Source: Helianthus annuus
Taxonomy: Eukaryota > Streptophyta > Magnoliopsida > Asterales > Asteraceae
DNA: 64,000 nucleotides
Assembly (NCBI RefSeq): GCF_002127325.2
Contig: NC_035441.2
Location: 47,930,663-47,994,662, forward strand
Direction of reading: 5' to 3'
A program made the position numbers and the translations under genes. Shown here in pieces: positions 1 through 11,817 of the stretch (the stretch's first letter is position 1; each line of letters starts with the position of its first letter). The notes below the pieces were generated by a model. It had not been told where the DNA came from, did no database searches, and saw nothing but the letters and a program-made list of their open reading frames with translations.

Positions 1-305
1 AAATTAGGAACCATAATTTCACAAAATGGCCCTAGATTTCTCTATATAACTATTATCAGATTTGATTAGAAAGTTCTCTATTTAACAAGATGTTGAACAT
101 TTATTCTATATAAAGAAATTTGAAGACCAGTGTAATTTCTTAAAAATACGCATATAATACAATTGTAGTAGAGATCCCATTACCACTTAGGAGTGTCTAT
201 GACTATCAGCAATATATTATAAAAATATAAATAAGCTCATAGTAAATACAATACGGTCTCTGCTGGGAGAAAACCTTTCAGCTGTATCAAGAGTAAATAA
301 TATAC

Positions 306-687
306 CTTCAAAATAACATAGGAGTCCCCTGTATAAAATTTACCATAGGAAGATTGCGGGACAGGAACTGGCTTAAAATTTTCAATGCGCCATAACTCAA
401 TTCCTCTATGAACTGTTAAGGAAATAACATAAGATGATCCACAAGCATATAGTTAATAGTCTACCTATGTGCAGCAGCAGATATAGTTGCATTAGCTTTT
501 ATATGGTTTTTATGTATGCCCCTTTTCAATTACTCATATAAAGATGCAGACAAAATTAATCATGGTGTAAAAACAACAATACGTTCTATCACTATAAAAA
601 TGTAACATGATGTATTAAAAGACAAGGATACGCTTTCTGTCCGACTCCTTGAAAGGCTGGATCCAAATCTCGCATTGAAACAGACAT
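306..687 (-). CDS. VLN4-like: Villin (actin-bundling protein), first two coding exons
   Basis: Seen: minus-strand exon 1 (687-632) starts at ATG and encodes [14 protein letters not shown] and a few more residues. It ends at a GT donor (631-630). Exon 2 (405-306) follows a TAG acceptor and encodes [11 protein letters not shown], then [12 protein letters not shown] and TGDSYVILK, ending at AAG/GT. The phases join without a break (GC + A). Known: this is the start of the first gelsolin/villin repeat, and the [14 protein letters not shown] opening matches the plant VLN4/VLN5 group. Villins bind, bundle, cap or sever actin filaments in the cytoplasm. Oddity: no further exon is visible in 1-305, so intron 2 runs off the left edge and most of the protein lies outside the window. 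The assignment to villin is firm; the exact paralogue (VLN4 rather than VLN5) is inferred. Confidence 0.88.
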
Positions 688-2888
688 GATGCTTCTCACT
701 TCAGTTTGATTGACTTTTTAATGCCACAACCTGATTATTGCGATAAAATATGACTTAGTGGAGTTTAGATGTTACCATAAGAACCATGAAAGAATAATAT
801 TCTGTTAGCAGTGGATACAAAATGATTTAATACTAAAGGGGCAGATCATCTTAAATAATCTTGATTCTTGAAGATAACAAACATTTTCGGAAACAGAGAG
901 CAACATAAAAGTATGCAAAATGGAAAAAAAAAACACACTATTTCATCATGATTCTAGGTGAACCTCATACAATAACAATCTCAGATAACAAGAACAAATT
1001 GTTTTTTATGGTTATAAAACCCGTAGTACACTAGTACGTACAATATTTGGATCACTTACTACTGGTAAAGATGTTCTGTAAAAAAATGGGATATCCAGAA
1101 GTACAATTCTAATATATATTGGAATATGGGCTTATGTAAGTGATAACCCTTGAGAAGATAACTCCATTAGTTCTGATTTCAGCAGCTCAGTAGCTCACAG
1201 TTTGTGGCTAAAACCACCAGCTGTCATACTTAGAGAATTTAACTACCTTTTTCGGTACCTCTTCATTCTTCTGATTACAACAGTCCACTTGCTTATGAAT
1301 CATTCTTCCAAGAAAGGTTATGTAAAGCTATTTTAAATCACTTGCTTCGTACATTTCATGTTATATCAGCACCTTGAAGAGCTTTAACAAATTATAAAAC
1401 CCTTTTTTCATAATTTAAACAATATAAGCACAATGTGATCATTGAAGAAAAAGCCACTTTCCCCTTTCCCCTTGTGATCCATAAACATCTATCTTTTTTC
1501 ATGTGAAATTGCAAAACAAAAAAAAAATGCAAAAACCAAAATCTGTACATTTAATATGCATCATGTAGGGCAGCTTACACAAACTTTAAAGTACTAACAT
1601 CTCCACATACAGAAAAAGTACATAATTATTACATACCTACATACATATAGCAATTATTTATCTTTTACGTACTCAAAATTACACTACATAAATTCAAATC
1701 TCTAAAAAGTCCATACCATACCATACCATACCAAACACAAATAAATAAACCGGTATCAACATTAAACATAATGATACGAACCGATCGATTGATAGATAAT
1801 CCATTGAGTGGATCAAGCTCAAAAGAAAATAGTAGGAAGCAAGACTTGAGATAATTCTCTATAATTTTCATTCATGATCTAAACAATAACACAATTAACC
1901 TATTTAAAGACTGAAATAAAATAACTAACTTGCCACTAACTTTTACCACTATCCGCTACTTCACATAAAAATAGAGAAAGACTAAAAAATAGCAAAGCTG
2001 GTAGCCAACGTGGGTTTGTGAACAAGTGCTTGGAAATCATGAAAACACTTCGGCACATATCACATAAACAAGCAACTTAAAATGAAATCAAATGCAGTCA
2101 AATTCAATATCAACAAACAATTCATTCCATTAAAGATATCTTCATCATGAAAACCGAAACTACATTCAAACAGAACTTGAAAGAAAAATCAACCTACTAG
2201 TGATTGAGCACATCATAACTAAACTCGAATGCAAAACAACTAATCAATGGATCCAAACATCAATAAGCAACTTGAAATGAACTCAAATGCAGTTGAATTC
2301 AAAATCAACAAACGATTACTTCCGTTACATAAATCTTCAGCATGAAGATCGATTCAAACAACTACTGGTGATTAAGTACAACATTACCTAACTAGTGCGC
2401 ACACAGTGACTTAAGCTCGACTACAGTTAGCAACTTGAAATGAAATCAAATGCAGTTAAATACTTCCGTTACAGAAATCTACAGCATGAAAATCGAAACT
2501 ACATTCAAAACAGAAACAGAAACTGAAAATCAAATCAAACTACTAGTGATTGACTACATCATGACAAAATAACTAATCGATGGATCCAAACATCATTAAG
2601 CAACTTGAAATGAAATCAAATACAATTAAATTCGAAATCAACGAAAAATTACTTCTGTTACAGAAATCTCAAGCATTAAAATTGGAACTACACTCAAAAC
2701 AGAAATCAAACTACTAGTAGTGAATCAAAACATCAATACGCAACCTAAAACGAAATCAAATTGCAGCTGAATTCAAAATCAAGTATCAATTACTTCAGTT
2801 ATCATCAAAATCAAAACTACATTCAAAACGGAAATTGAAAGAAAGAATGAAACAAGTACTAGCGATTGATTGAGTACATAATAATTAC
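688..2888 (-). other. Probable 5'-UTR intron of the villin gene
   Basis: No ORF of note and no coding signal was seen between the villin start codon and the CT-rich leader near 3,000. A GT donor (CTAG/GTAATT) at about 2,888 and pyrimidine-rich acceptor-like sequence just upstream of the ATG would make this a single long leader intron of about 2.2 kb. Long leader introns are common in plant cytoskeletal genes. The exact acceptor is not determined. Confidence 0.45.
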
Positions 2889-2960
2889 CTAGGTCGTGTG
2901 CGCAGAATGAATTGAGATCGAATGCAAAACTGCTAATGATTGAATCGAATTGAGATTTAG
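2070..2960. repeat. Degenerate tandem repeat, 140-190 bp unit
   Basis: The block beginning GCAACTTGAAATGAAATCAA recurs at about 2,074, 2,266, 2,429, 2,598 and 2,739, each time followed by a similar stretch (TTACTTCCGTTACAGAAATC, then ACTACATTCAAAACAGAA). Spacing is about 192, 163, 169 and 141 bp. The array lies in the presumed leader intron of villin and reaches the edge of the leader exon. Around 2,380-2,420 one copy also resembles the exon/donor region at 2,880-2,910, so part of the exon border may have been duplicated with it. Confidence 0.7.
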
Positions 2961-3080
2961 TGGAAGTGAAAATGGAGTTGAAAATTGAAAAGTGAAAAGG
3001 GGGGAAGAAGGAGAGAGAGAGAGAGAAAAGGAGTTGGAGGGAATGATGATGATGACATGACAGACGTGCTCATCACTAAA
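2889..3080 (-). promoter_or_regulatory. Candidate 5'-UTR exon of the villin gene
   Basis: On the minus strand this is a CT-rich leader with a (CT)n run at about 3,013-3,027, ending at a plausible donor CTAG/GTAATT (2,888). CT-microsatellite leaders are typical of plant 5' UTRs. No clear TATA box was identified upstream, so the transcription start is not placed. Confidence 0.4.
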
Positions 3081-3149
3081 TTGGAACAACAAAAGCGCCC
3101 AAAGACAAAATCACCTCCTAATAATTCATCAAATTTAAGATTATAATAA

Positions 3150-3376
3150 TAGCGATCACCTCGGTACCAACCGGTGCTAAAAATCTCTAAAAAGGGTAAT
3201 GGTATTGGTACTGAAAATACCTGGTACGGTTTGGTATTAGTATTTGAAAATAAAAACCGGTAAATATAGGTATTAGTAAATATAGGTATCGTACTGGACC
3301 GGTACCGAAACGTCAAAAGTCGGTACCGAAAATATTTCGGTTCGGGAAAATCGGTACCATTTGCTCATCTCTGTAT
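3150..3376. repeat. GGTACCG-rich MITE-like sequence
   Basis: Many imperfect GGTACCG/CGGTACC palindromes occur, and the right end reads TTTGCTCATCTCTG, resembling the end of the better-defined element at 6,216-6,511 (TTTGCTCATCCCTA). The left terminus is too degraded to place and no target duplication was found. Confidence 0.4.
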
Positions 3377-5490
3377 AATAATGTGTTATATTTATACTTT
3401 TTATTTTTTTTAAATGTCAATCTTACACACCCGATAAACCTACTTATGAATATTTTTTAGTGTCTAGTATAGAACTAAAGCCCGTAACACTCAGGTATGG
3501 GTGTGTAAAGTCGGTTTGGTTAGGTTATGGAGGCTTAACAATGATCATAACCGAACTTTGGTTCTAGAAGATTGTTTAACCATAACCATACTTGATGGTT
3601 TGTTAACCGTCGGTTAGGTCGATTTTTGTTAAGCTTGATTAATTGTCCAATGCGTTATTTTGTATTTTGCTTAGTTCCAACTGAAAATGATGCGGTTATT
3701 GTGCTCCATACTTGGTTATTCAAGTTCCAAGCTCTGTTATGGTGTTTCAAGCTTGATAATGGAGGTATAAAAGTTGAAAATAAAGGAATAAAACATAAAA
3801 GGTCCGATTCAATTTCGTTTAACGAGATCACGTTAGTTGTAAGTTGTAACCATATTAGACATGTTGAATAACACTATTAAAAATGCTATAAAATATTGAA
3901 TCATATTTGGAATGAAGTTTTGAAAATTCTAGAAATTGGTGAAAATGGTTAGTTTTAACAAATGTTGATCTATCACTGATTTTGACCAATTAAAGAGTCA
4001 ATTAACTAATTATAGGTTGAACTTTGAAGTAGTCTAAAATGTGTTGACACTTTAATATGAAAAATGTCGTATAGAAACGGAAATTTAATAAAAGTGTTAG
4101 AAAGGAATGCATGGCTTGATTAAGTATGGATAAAAAATGGCGTGTTTAGATGAATTGACAAATGTATGACAATTGGGAGTGTTATTTATGATGTTTTGTG
4201 AATGATTAAAATTTTTGATAAATGAATTTTTAGTAGCCTACTGGCCCTACTTACAGTTGCATGTAATCTGATTACAATAGATGTTTGTTGTTTTTTTTAA
4301 GGGCCAATGAATCTTTCATATATGTGTTAGTGAAAACTATATTGGGATACACTTGGTCATCAAATCTTTTATGTGGGTTACTGACGAAATTTACCATATC
4401 GGAATACACTCACCTCGAAATCGGGGAAAACCCTCATCTAGGGCCGAAGCCCGTGAATACTGGTCCGGAGGCACGACAGTGCGGTGAGGTAAAATCCGCT
4501 CAGTTCAAGGATTGAACTAGCGATCTCCATCTATTCGCTTAGTCTACCATCATCACCAGACGTCGCAGAAAATAATGGGGAGGACAGGAATCAAAGTTGA
4601 GTCCCTTAAAACACCAAGTCTTCCCCTTACCACTCCAACATCACCTGATTGGCACTTATGTTGTTGATTTGGTAAACATTCTATAACTAACCAAACACTA
4701 GGCAATATATTTTTTTTCTTTGGAGATGTACCGGTTTTTTAGACGCATTTGAATAACTAATTATTTTATAAAGGTTTAGTATCAAATACAAAGTCTTCTA
4801 AAAATAAGAAGTCGTACAAAGGGTATTAAACGGACTCCGATTGACCTCATGCAAGCGGCATTGAAACCATCTCATCGAACTCTACGATGTGAGATTTAAG
4901 ATTTTCACTTTTGGATTTATAAGTTGTAGATTTTTGAATTTTTGTTTATTATCATTGTGTTTTTTCTATATTTGTGACTCATTGTGTTTTTTGTGCGACT
5001 CATTGTGTCTTTTTTTCTCGACATTGTGTTATATTTTTAGGCATTGTGTTATATTTTGTTCGACATGGTGTCATCTTATGCGAGTCGTTGTGTCTTTGTC
5101 GGGGTTGGCCGTGAGAATTCGTGTACCATGTTCGAGCTCGAAAAAATGTGCCCTTAGGCCTTAACGAAATTGGGTATTTGGCTCACTAAAGATCTAAACC
5201 TAATGCCAAATGGGTTAATAAGTAATCTAAACCATAAGGATAGTTTTGTAAGGGGGCCTATGTTGGTGTTTGTATCATTGTATGGATGTACCCGATTAAA
5301 AAAATATTTTACATATACATATCGGGTTTTTTCATAAAAAACGTGTCCCTCGAAATATCGGGCCCTAGCCGGTGGTCCTCCCCGTCCACCCCAAGGGCCG
5401 GCCATGATCTTTGTACACTTCTTATTTTTAGGAGCCTTTGTAGAATAAATTAACTCATTTTATAAATTTAACTTTTATATTGTTTCTAGT
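3377..5490. other. Gene-free stretch, unclassified repeat-like sequence
   Basis: AT-rich with only short frames and no recognisable protein. 4,390-4,630 has higher GC (CACCTCGAAATCGGGG, then GACAGTGCGGTGAGG) and reads like an old repetitive element, but I could not define ends or a family. 4,960-5,090 repeats CATTGTGTT-type words several times. Confidence 0.5.
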
Positions 5491-6047
5491 TAGGGATGCT
5501 AAATGGGTCGTGTTTGAGGGTTAGCGGGTTCAACCCGACCCGAACCTGAAAATTGTGCCATACATCTGAACCCGAACCTGAAAATCGTGCCTACATATGA
5601 AACCGAACCCGACCCGAATATTCGCATACTGACCCGACCCCGACCCGTTCAACTCGAATTTTTTAATATTTTATTTTTTTCAGCAAATTAATATATTAAA
5701 ATTAACACTACTAAGAAAAAACACAAATTTATATAATAAAATTACATTAAAATCATAAAAATTTATGTCAACTTCCATTTTTAAGTTATATTTATAGCAT
5801 AAAATACACATTCAATTTAATTTATGACATAAAACATATTTAAAAAAAATATAATACAACAGAAATGGGTTAAATCGGGTCAACCCGCTAACCCGACTGG
5901 GTTGACCCGAACCTGACCGTTTAGCTAAACGTGTTCGCGGGTTCAATTTGAAACTGACCCGAACCCGTTTAGACTAAACCCAAACCCACAAATTTCGTGT
6001 TAGGTTCGTGTCGTGTTTTCGGGTCGTGTCAGAAATTCACACCCCTA
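5491..6047. mobile_element. hAT-type MITE with 8-bp TSD
   Basis: Terminal inverted repeats TAGGGATG and CACCCCTA flank 557 bp rich in GGGTC/GACCC words. An exact 8-bp duplication TTTCTAGT is present on both sides (5,483-5,490 and 6,048-6,055). 8-bp TSDs and TAGGG termini are hallmarks of hAT elements. There is no coding capacity, so any movement depended on a transposase made elsewhere. Confidence 0.88.
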
Positions 6048-6215
6048 TTTCTAGTGGAATCGGGGTCACGCACCTTGAATTCGTTCTCTTGAAAATTGAA
6101 AAGTGGGCACATCAGTTTTGAGGTGAGAGTAAAGTTAGAAAACGCAAAGGCAACCCCCTGATTTAAGAAGAAAACAATGAGGTTGATCTCAACGTCATGG
6201 TTTAGTCCCTTGACG

Positions 6216-6511
6216 TAGGGATGAGCATTTGGTATTGAATATCGATCTTGTCCCTATACCATCCCGATCCTGATCCCGAAAATACCGTACCGAATTTTTT
6301 CGGTACCGGAAGCGGTATCCACTTTTTTGCATTTTTGGTATCGGTATTTTCGGGACCGGTACTGGTATAATATCGAATTTTACCTTCAAATACCGCTACT
6401 GTACCGGTACCATACTGATACCGTACCGATATATTTCGGTATCGGTATCGGCATTCAGTTTTGACGAAATTCGAGATCGGGATTTTCAGGATCGGGATTT
6501 GCTCATCCCTA
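6216..6511. mobile_element. hAT-type MITE, older copy
   Basis: A 296-bp element starts TAGGGATGAGCA and ends TGCTCATCCCTA. The flanks CCTTGACG (left) and CTTTAACG (right) match at 6 of 8 positions, a decayed 8-bp TSD. The interior is full of GGTACCG/GGTATCG palindromes, as in the degenerate copy at 3,150-3,376. Confidence 0.75.
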
Positions 6512-6691
6512 CTTTAACGTCCACTTGTGGTTTCGACCATCAAATGGTAAAATAAGGGGACTATCGTATCACAACTTCAATCTAAAACCCTAGCATCAAT
6601 TTAGAAAACTGGGAATGGTTTTAAAACCTAGCACTTAAAATGAAAAAAAAAAAAAGGTAACTTCGAAAATGTACACCCATAATTAACCTTT

Positions 6692-7667
6692 GAGTTAACT
6701 GCCATTTTCGTCCATGTGGTTTGGTCACTTTGGCCATTTCAGTCCATTTTTCAAAAATGCGCCATTTTCCTCCCCGACGTTCTGGAAAAGGTGCCATTTC
6801 AGTCCAAAAATCATTACCCAGTTAAGTCGGTTAGTAAATAAGGACTGATTGTGTAAATTTGTAACATAAAGGACTGATTGTGTAAATTTGTAACACCACC
6901 ACCACTAGCCCTGCTACCACCACCACTCCGCTGCCACCACCGCCACCACCGCCACCACAGCCACTGCCACCACCACCGCCACCACAGCCACCACCGCCAC
7001 CACCGCCACCACAGCCACTGCCACTTCACCGCTGCACCATCACCATAACCCACCACCACTTCACCGCTGCACCATCACCATAACCCACCACCACTTCACC
7101 GCTGCACCATCACCATAACCCACCACCACGTTCCATTGTCTCCTCACCGCTGCACCATCACCATAACCCACCACCACTTCACCGTAAACCACCGTTCACC
7201 TCTGTCATCACCTCCGTTCACCGCTGTAAAACCGACAACCTGCAACTCATCTTCATCAATCATCATCACAGTCGGAGAGAGAGAGAGAGAGAGAGAGATA
7301 ATGACGAGAGAGAGAGAGAGAGAAGGAGTGGTGGTGGTGGCGGTGGTGGCGGTGGTGGCAGCGGAGTGGTGGTGGTGGCAGTGGCTGTGGTGGCGGTGGT
7401 GGCAGTGGCTGTGGTGGCGGTGGTGGCAGCGGAGTGGTGGTGGTGGCAGGGCTAGTGGTGGTGGTGTTACAAATTTACACAATCAGTCCTTTATGTTACA
7501 AATTTACACAATCAGTCCTTATTTACTAACCGACTTAACTGGGTTATGATTTTTGGACTGAAATGGCACCTTTCCAGAACGTCGGAGAGGAAAATGGCGC
7601 ATTTTTGAAAAATGGACTGAAATGGCCAAAGTGACCAAACCACAGGGACGAAAATGGCAGTTAACTC
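6692..7667. mobile_element. Fold-back Mutator-like element with trinucleotide arms
   Basis: Termini GAGTTAACTGCC and GGCAGTTAACTC extend into inverted arms of about 300 bp (6,692-6,990 against about 7,340-7,667). Each arm continues into (CCA/CCG)n on the left and (GGT/GGC)n on the right. The flanks TTAACCTTT and TTAATGTTT match at 7 of 9 positions, a decayed 9-bp MULE-type TSD. The centre holds about four copies of a 35-bp unit (TTCACCGCTGCACCATCACC plus 15 bases, 7,023-7,190) and (GA)n runs at 7,275-7,322. Long frames here are artefacts of the trinucleotide arms. Confidence 0.82.
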
Positions 7668-7676
7668 TTAATGTTT

Positions 7677-8457
7677 CTACCATTTTATATTATATTTCAT
7701 AAGTTCCAAATCCTTACCATTTATCCCAACAAAATTATACCTTATTTCCTTCATTATCTCTTACCATATGACCTAGTCATGACAATTTTTTAATGAGAAA
7801 TTTGGATTACTGACAGATTACTCGAGTACTATCGTATCGCGAGTGGAACTATCCGACTATATTCATCTACACTAGGCAATAATACATATACATAAATTCA
7901 GAAGGTTGTGGGAATCGAACCAACACCTAATGGTCACTAAGCCTTATCCCACCCCAAAATGTCACTAGACTATAATGTCATGGGCTACCTGGTTATGACA
8001 TTAAACCGTCATTTTAAGAGTATACTAGGCTGGTAATATTTGATACGTAAATGGAGTTGTTACATGTGATGAGTATAATAGAACTTCTTTCGTTATTGTT
8101 TGACGTAAAGTGCCATATATGTGGGAGTCGAACAAAAATCCTTTAAGTTGAGTTTGTTATTACGTAATCAATTTCAAGGGATATCTAAAACATGAGATAT
8201 CATCGGTGATCATAGTTTATAAATGTTAATTACTTGGCAAAAATTGAAGAAAACTCCATATATGGGTCATGTTTAGTTGTTTACGTTAAACGGAAGCCCA
8301 GTGCACATCCAACAAACCGGTTGTAAGAGCATCTACAACAGTGGACTACGTCTAAACTCTAGACTGCCTAGTCAGCATGTCAAATCATTTCAAACAATCA
8401 TCATTCCGAATCTCACCTTTTCTCCAACAATAAATCATTTTAAACCTTCACATAACA
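7677..8457. other. Gene-free spacer
   Basis: AT-rich sequence between two MULE-type elements. I see no coding region, terminal repeats or RNA gene. Confidence 0.6.
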
Positions 8458-8466
8458 TCCCACTTT

Positions 8467-8839
8467 GAGTTAAATGTCATTTTAGTCCCTGTGGTTTGGG
8501 TCATTTTGCCAGTTTAGTCAAAAGGTTTCATTTTTCCCCTGTGGGTCCAAAAAGGTTTCTGCGTTGCCATTTTAGTTCACTGGGTTAACTTCATCCATTT
8601 TTTATGTTAACGAGAAGGGCAATTCGGTCATTTTATATGGCCGAATTGCCCTTCTAGTTAACAGTAACATGAAAAATGACCGAATTGCCCTTCTGGTTAA
8701 CAGAAAAATTGATAAAGTTAACCCAGTGGACTAAAATGACAACGGTGAAACTTTTTTGGATCCACAGGAGAAAAATGAAACCTTTGGACTACATTGGCAA
8801 AATGACCTAAACCACATGGACTAAAATGGCATTTAACTC
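8467..8839. mobile_element. Mutator-like MITE with perfect 9-bp TSD
   Basis: The 373-bp element begins GAGTTAAATG and ends CATTTAACTC, with long imperfect inverted arms (CATTTTAGTCCCTGTGG against CCACATGGACTAAAATG). TCCCACTTT is duplicated exactly at 8,458-8,466 and 8,840-8,848. It shares terminal words with 6,692-7,667, so the two are relatives. An inner palindrome GGGCAATTCGG/CCGAATTGCCC lies near 8,615-8,690. Confidence 0.9.
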
Positions 8840-8848
8840 TCCCACTTT

Positions 8849-9582
8849 TTATACTAAAAAAACTATTATGAGTGGGTGGTTCTCACTCAACCCAAACCAC
8901 ACCTGTCCGCTTGAGCAAACCTCCTCCCACCGGATCAACTCCTTCAACAATGAAGTTTGTTTGTGCCTTGATTTTTCGAGCGGACCAACTGCTCTAGATG
9001 ATCTAAGGATCTTCTATGTAGCTTTTATGTATGAGAGGCAACGCAACAAACAATTCCTTGTTATCAAAGCAACTATGCAGGCATAATGTGTTGGTTGTTC
9101 ATTATTTAACTTTTATTTATTTGCATTCTGGACAATAATAGAAATTTGATGTTCTTTTTTTTCCGTAGAGTTCTAATTAAAGTCACATGCTAAACCTTGG
9201 CCCATTCTTGCTTTGTTTTTGTTTTCATTAATGTACAGAACATGATTATGTTTTTTTCCTTAATCATTAAAAATACAAAAGAAAAGGAATTATTAAATAT
9301 GTACAATAATAATAAGATTCTTCGCCACATGCTATGTATCATAGGGAATTGATCTAGTACTTTAAGAAACACAAATCAACTATTTGTAGATGTTGGGGGT
9401 GACAAACAACCTAAATTTGATGGCTAAGCCTAAAATTTGAAAATTTGGGACTGGTATAGTATTGGGTATGAGATTGGTTTTTACAAATCTTGTGGGTATG
9501 TGATGGGTATGGTATTAGATGATACCCAACTTCATTACTTTGAAACATGCATACTTGTTTACCCAAACTATATCCCTAAACA
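8849..9582. other. Gene-free spacer
   Basis: No supported gene. Short frames at 8,826-9,086 and 9,190-9,372 have no recognisable motif and the latter is low complexity. 9,420-9,540 repeats GGTATG/GGGTATG words. Confidence 0.55.
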
Positions 9583-9591
9583 TTTTATTTG

Positions 9592-10817
9592 GGGCTAATC
9601 ACGAGAATAGTCAAGTTTTGATCTAAGTTTTAAAAATAGCCAGTTGACACCCCATAAAATGGGCTTTCACGAATTTCAACGCAGCTCAAAAAGAGCTTTC
9701 CTCATGACCAATTACCTTTTGCCACGTGTCCAACTGCATTTCTACACATTGATGCCTCATGTGCACCTTTGTTCATTATTCAGTCCTCCTCTCTCTCTCC
9801 ATCATCATCACCCTTAATGTCCACTGACACTCCTCTGTGTGTGTATATTGTAAAAGACAAAAAAACATATAATAATTCGATATAGTTATTTATACATATA
9901 TTCTTCTTCTTCATCGAGCACCACCACCACCCTCACCGAGCACCACCACCCTGCAACTAACCACCACCCTCACCGAGCACCACCACCCACCACAACCACC
10001 ACCGTAAATAAACATAATCAGACTGTGACATCCTTCACACCCGTCACACTTTTTTTCACCCGGAGAGAGTGGAAACCGGTGGCGACACGATGGATAAAGT
10101 GGCTCTGAGGGGAGAAAACGGTGTCGTTGTATAAGTGGTTTGGGTTTGGTGAAAGTGAAAGGGAGATTGAAGCCATTTTTAAGTGTTTTGTTGCGAATTG
10201 TTTATTCAGGTGGAGTTAACTTTATGGTGGTGACGGAGATGCCTTCTCCGGCGTGATTCGGGTGGTGGGACGACGGACTATTTTGAGGAAAGCGGAACAA
10301 TTGATTGATGATGAGAGAGGAACAATACAAGGTGGTTATGTTTATTGTACAACGACACCGGAACAAGTGAACAAGTTAACAGCTGATGATTCAGTTGGTG
10401 TTGACAGCTGGTTATTCCATTCACTTGTTCAGAGAGGAACAGTCCATTCTTTTAAACATTGAGATCTATTTAAATATATAGATGTTATGGGAATCAATGT
10501 TTGTGCTGCTTTGATAATTTAAAAAATGAAAGAAGTGGGTGGTTGTGTTAAGAGGAGGGTTGGGCAGTGGAGGGGGTGGGCCCTTTAATTTATTCATATA
10601 TTAATAGGTGGGACATAAAAACAAGGGCACAATATTAATTGGGGTGTCAGGTCTGAAAAACAGCAGTAGCCACGTGGCAAAATATGAGTGGTTGCTGAGG
10701 AAAGTACTTAGATTTTAATTTGAGCCGTGTGGAAACTCGTGAAACGGCTCATTGAGAGGTGTCAAATGGCTATTCTTGAAATGACGACGTCAACTTGGCT
10801 ATTTCAGTGATTTTCCC
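9592..10817. mobile_element. Pack-MULE-like element with perfect 9-bp TSD
   Basis: Exact 9-bp duplication TTTTATTTG (9,583-9,591 and 10,818-10,826) flanks 1,226 bp. Ends GGGCTAATCACGAGAATAG and CTATTTCAGTGATTTTCCC form imperfect inverted repeats that continue for about 150 bp (GCCACGTG near 9,721 pairs with CACGTGGC near 10,672). A 9-bp TSD with long TIRs points to the Mutator superfamily. The interior carries a gene-like segment (10,080-10,465) instead of a transposase, which is the definition of a Pack-MULE. The sequence just inside the left arm contains (CACCAC)n tracts. Confidence 0.85.
10080..10465 (+). pseudogene. Gene fragment captured in the Pack-MULE, family unknown
   Basis: The interior has near-neutral base composition, unlike the AT-rich flanks. 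It includes an open frame at about 10,232-10,462 whose residues look protein-like: GDGDAFSGVIRVVGRR, then AEQLIDDERGTIQGGYVY, then DSWLFHSLVQRGT. It ends at TGA. The same frame has a TAA 15 bases upstream, so the segment is either the 3' exon of a gene with introns or is broken. I do not recognise the protein. Whether it is expressed cannot be told from sequence. Confidence 0.5.
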
Positions 10818-10826
10818 TTTTATTTG

Positions 10827-11817
10827 TATTTTTATTTTCTTTTGTCCTTGACACTAGAATAATCTACTAATTCACTAATTTTTTGTTTTATATTTCAAAT
10901 TTCATTGAGTAATCAAGTTTTATACAAACTAATTAGTAAGAAAAGTATCTAAGAAGCCCAAAAAGTATTGTTTAACAAACTAACTGGTATACCTATTATC
11001 GGCTGCATAATTGTCAACACACACCCGATAGGTATTGAGTTATGTATGGGATATATTTTACAATCAGATGAGATGGTATTCATGTTCTGGACAAGGACTA
11101 GTGGGCCTTAACACACCCTATATAAGCCCATTAAGATATGGCCTACGTCATTCCAACAAAAATGAGTTAAAACACTTAACTGAAGTGTCTCTCTTTTCTT
11201 AGATATTTTAGTATAATTGGGATTGAGTTGGTGACCAGATGAATTATAATACAAATCAAGCAAGTTAGGATGTGTGGGAGTGCACGCTTGTTTGAGTTGT
11301 TATAATTCAATGTGTTTCGGGCGGAGCCTCTAAGCAAAGGGGGGTGGCAGGGGTCCGAGGGCAATGCCTTATTCTCTTATTTTTTAGATGGAGAAATAAG
11401 GCATTTTAGAGGCAATTTTTAATTTAAAAATCATAACTGCCTAATGGCGGCTACCAACGTTTTTTCCCTTCGAAATCAGGGTTTTTGGTCATTTTTCTGG
11501 TTCATTACGAATTCTCATAGACACGCATACTGGTTCTTGTTCTCGAAATTATGAGTTGTATCAGATTGAAATTTTTCGAAAGAACCACCGATATAATTTA
11601 ATCTGAAATGATTACACGCCTCTCAGATCATCTATGTTCACAAAATTCCCCAACATCTTTCACTCTATCTAATACATGTTGATCAGTTCTGTTTAAACAT
11701 GATGGAAAACGTGAATAAAATACATGTGACAGCAGACAGGCCAACGGAGAATCCAGTCAGAGATGCAGCCATTGAGTTTGACATACTATGTCAGGATGAT
11801 CTGGTCCCTCTTTAGGG
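10827..11817. other. Gene-free spacer
   Basis: AT-rich sequence without recognisable genes. A GC-richer patch at 11,310-11,380 (CGGAGCCTCTAAGCAAAGGG) looks like the edge of an old element but no ends were found. Confidence 0.5.

Noticed and set aside
6814..7549. Frames rich in Trp/Gly/Arg or His in the trinucleotide arms
   Set aside because: Pure consequences of (CCA)n/(GGT)n repeats and (GA)n runs in a fold-back element.
7905..7955. tRNA-like phrase GTGGGAATCGAACC
   Set aside because: No cloverleaf, anticodon arm or acceptor stem can be formed around it. The two clear tRNA-like words in the window (TGGTATCAGAGC and TGGCGCCGTTGCC) are retroelement primer sites, not tRNA genes.
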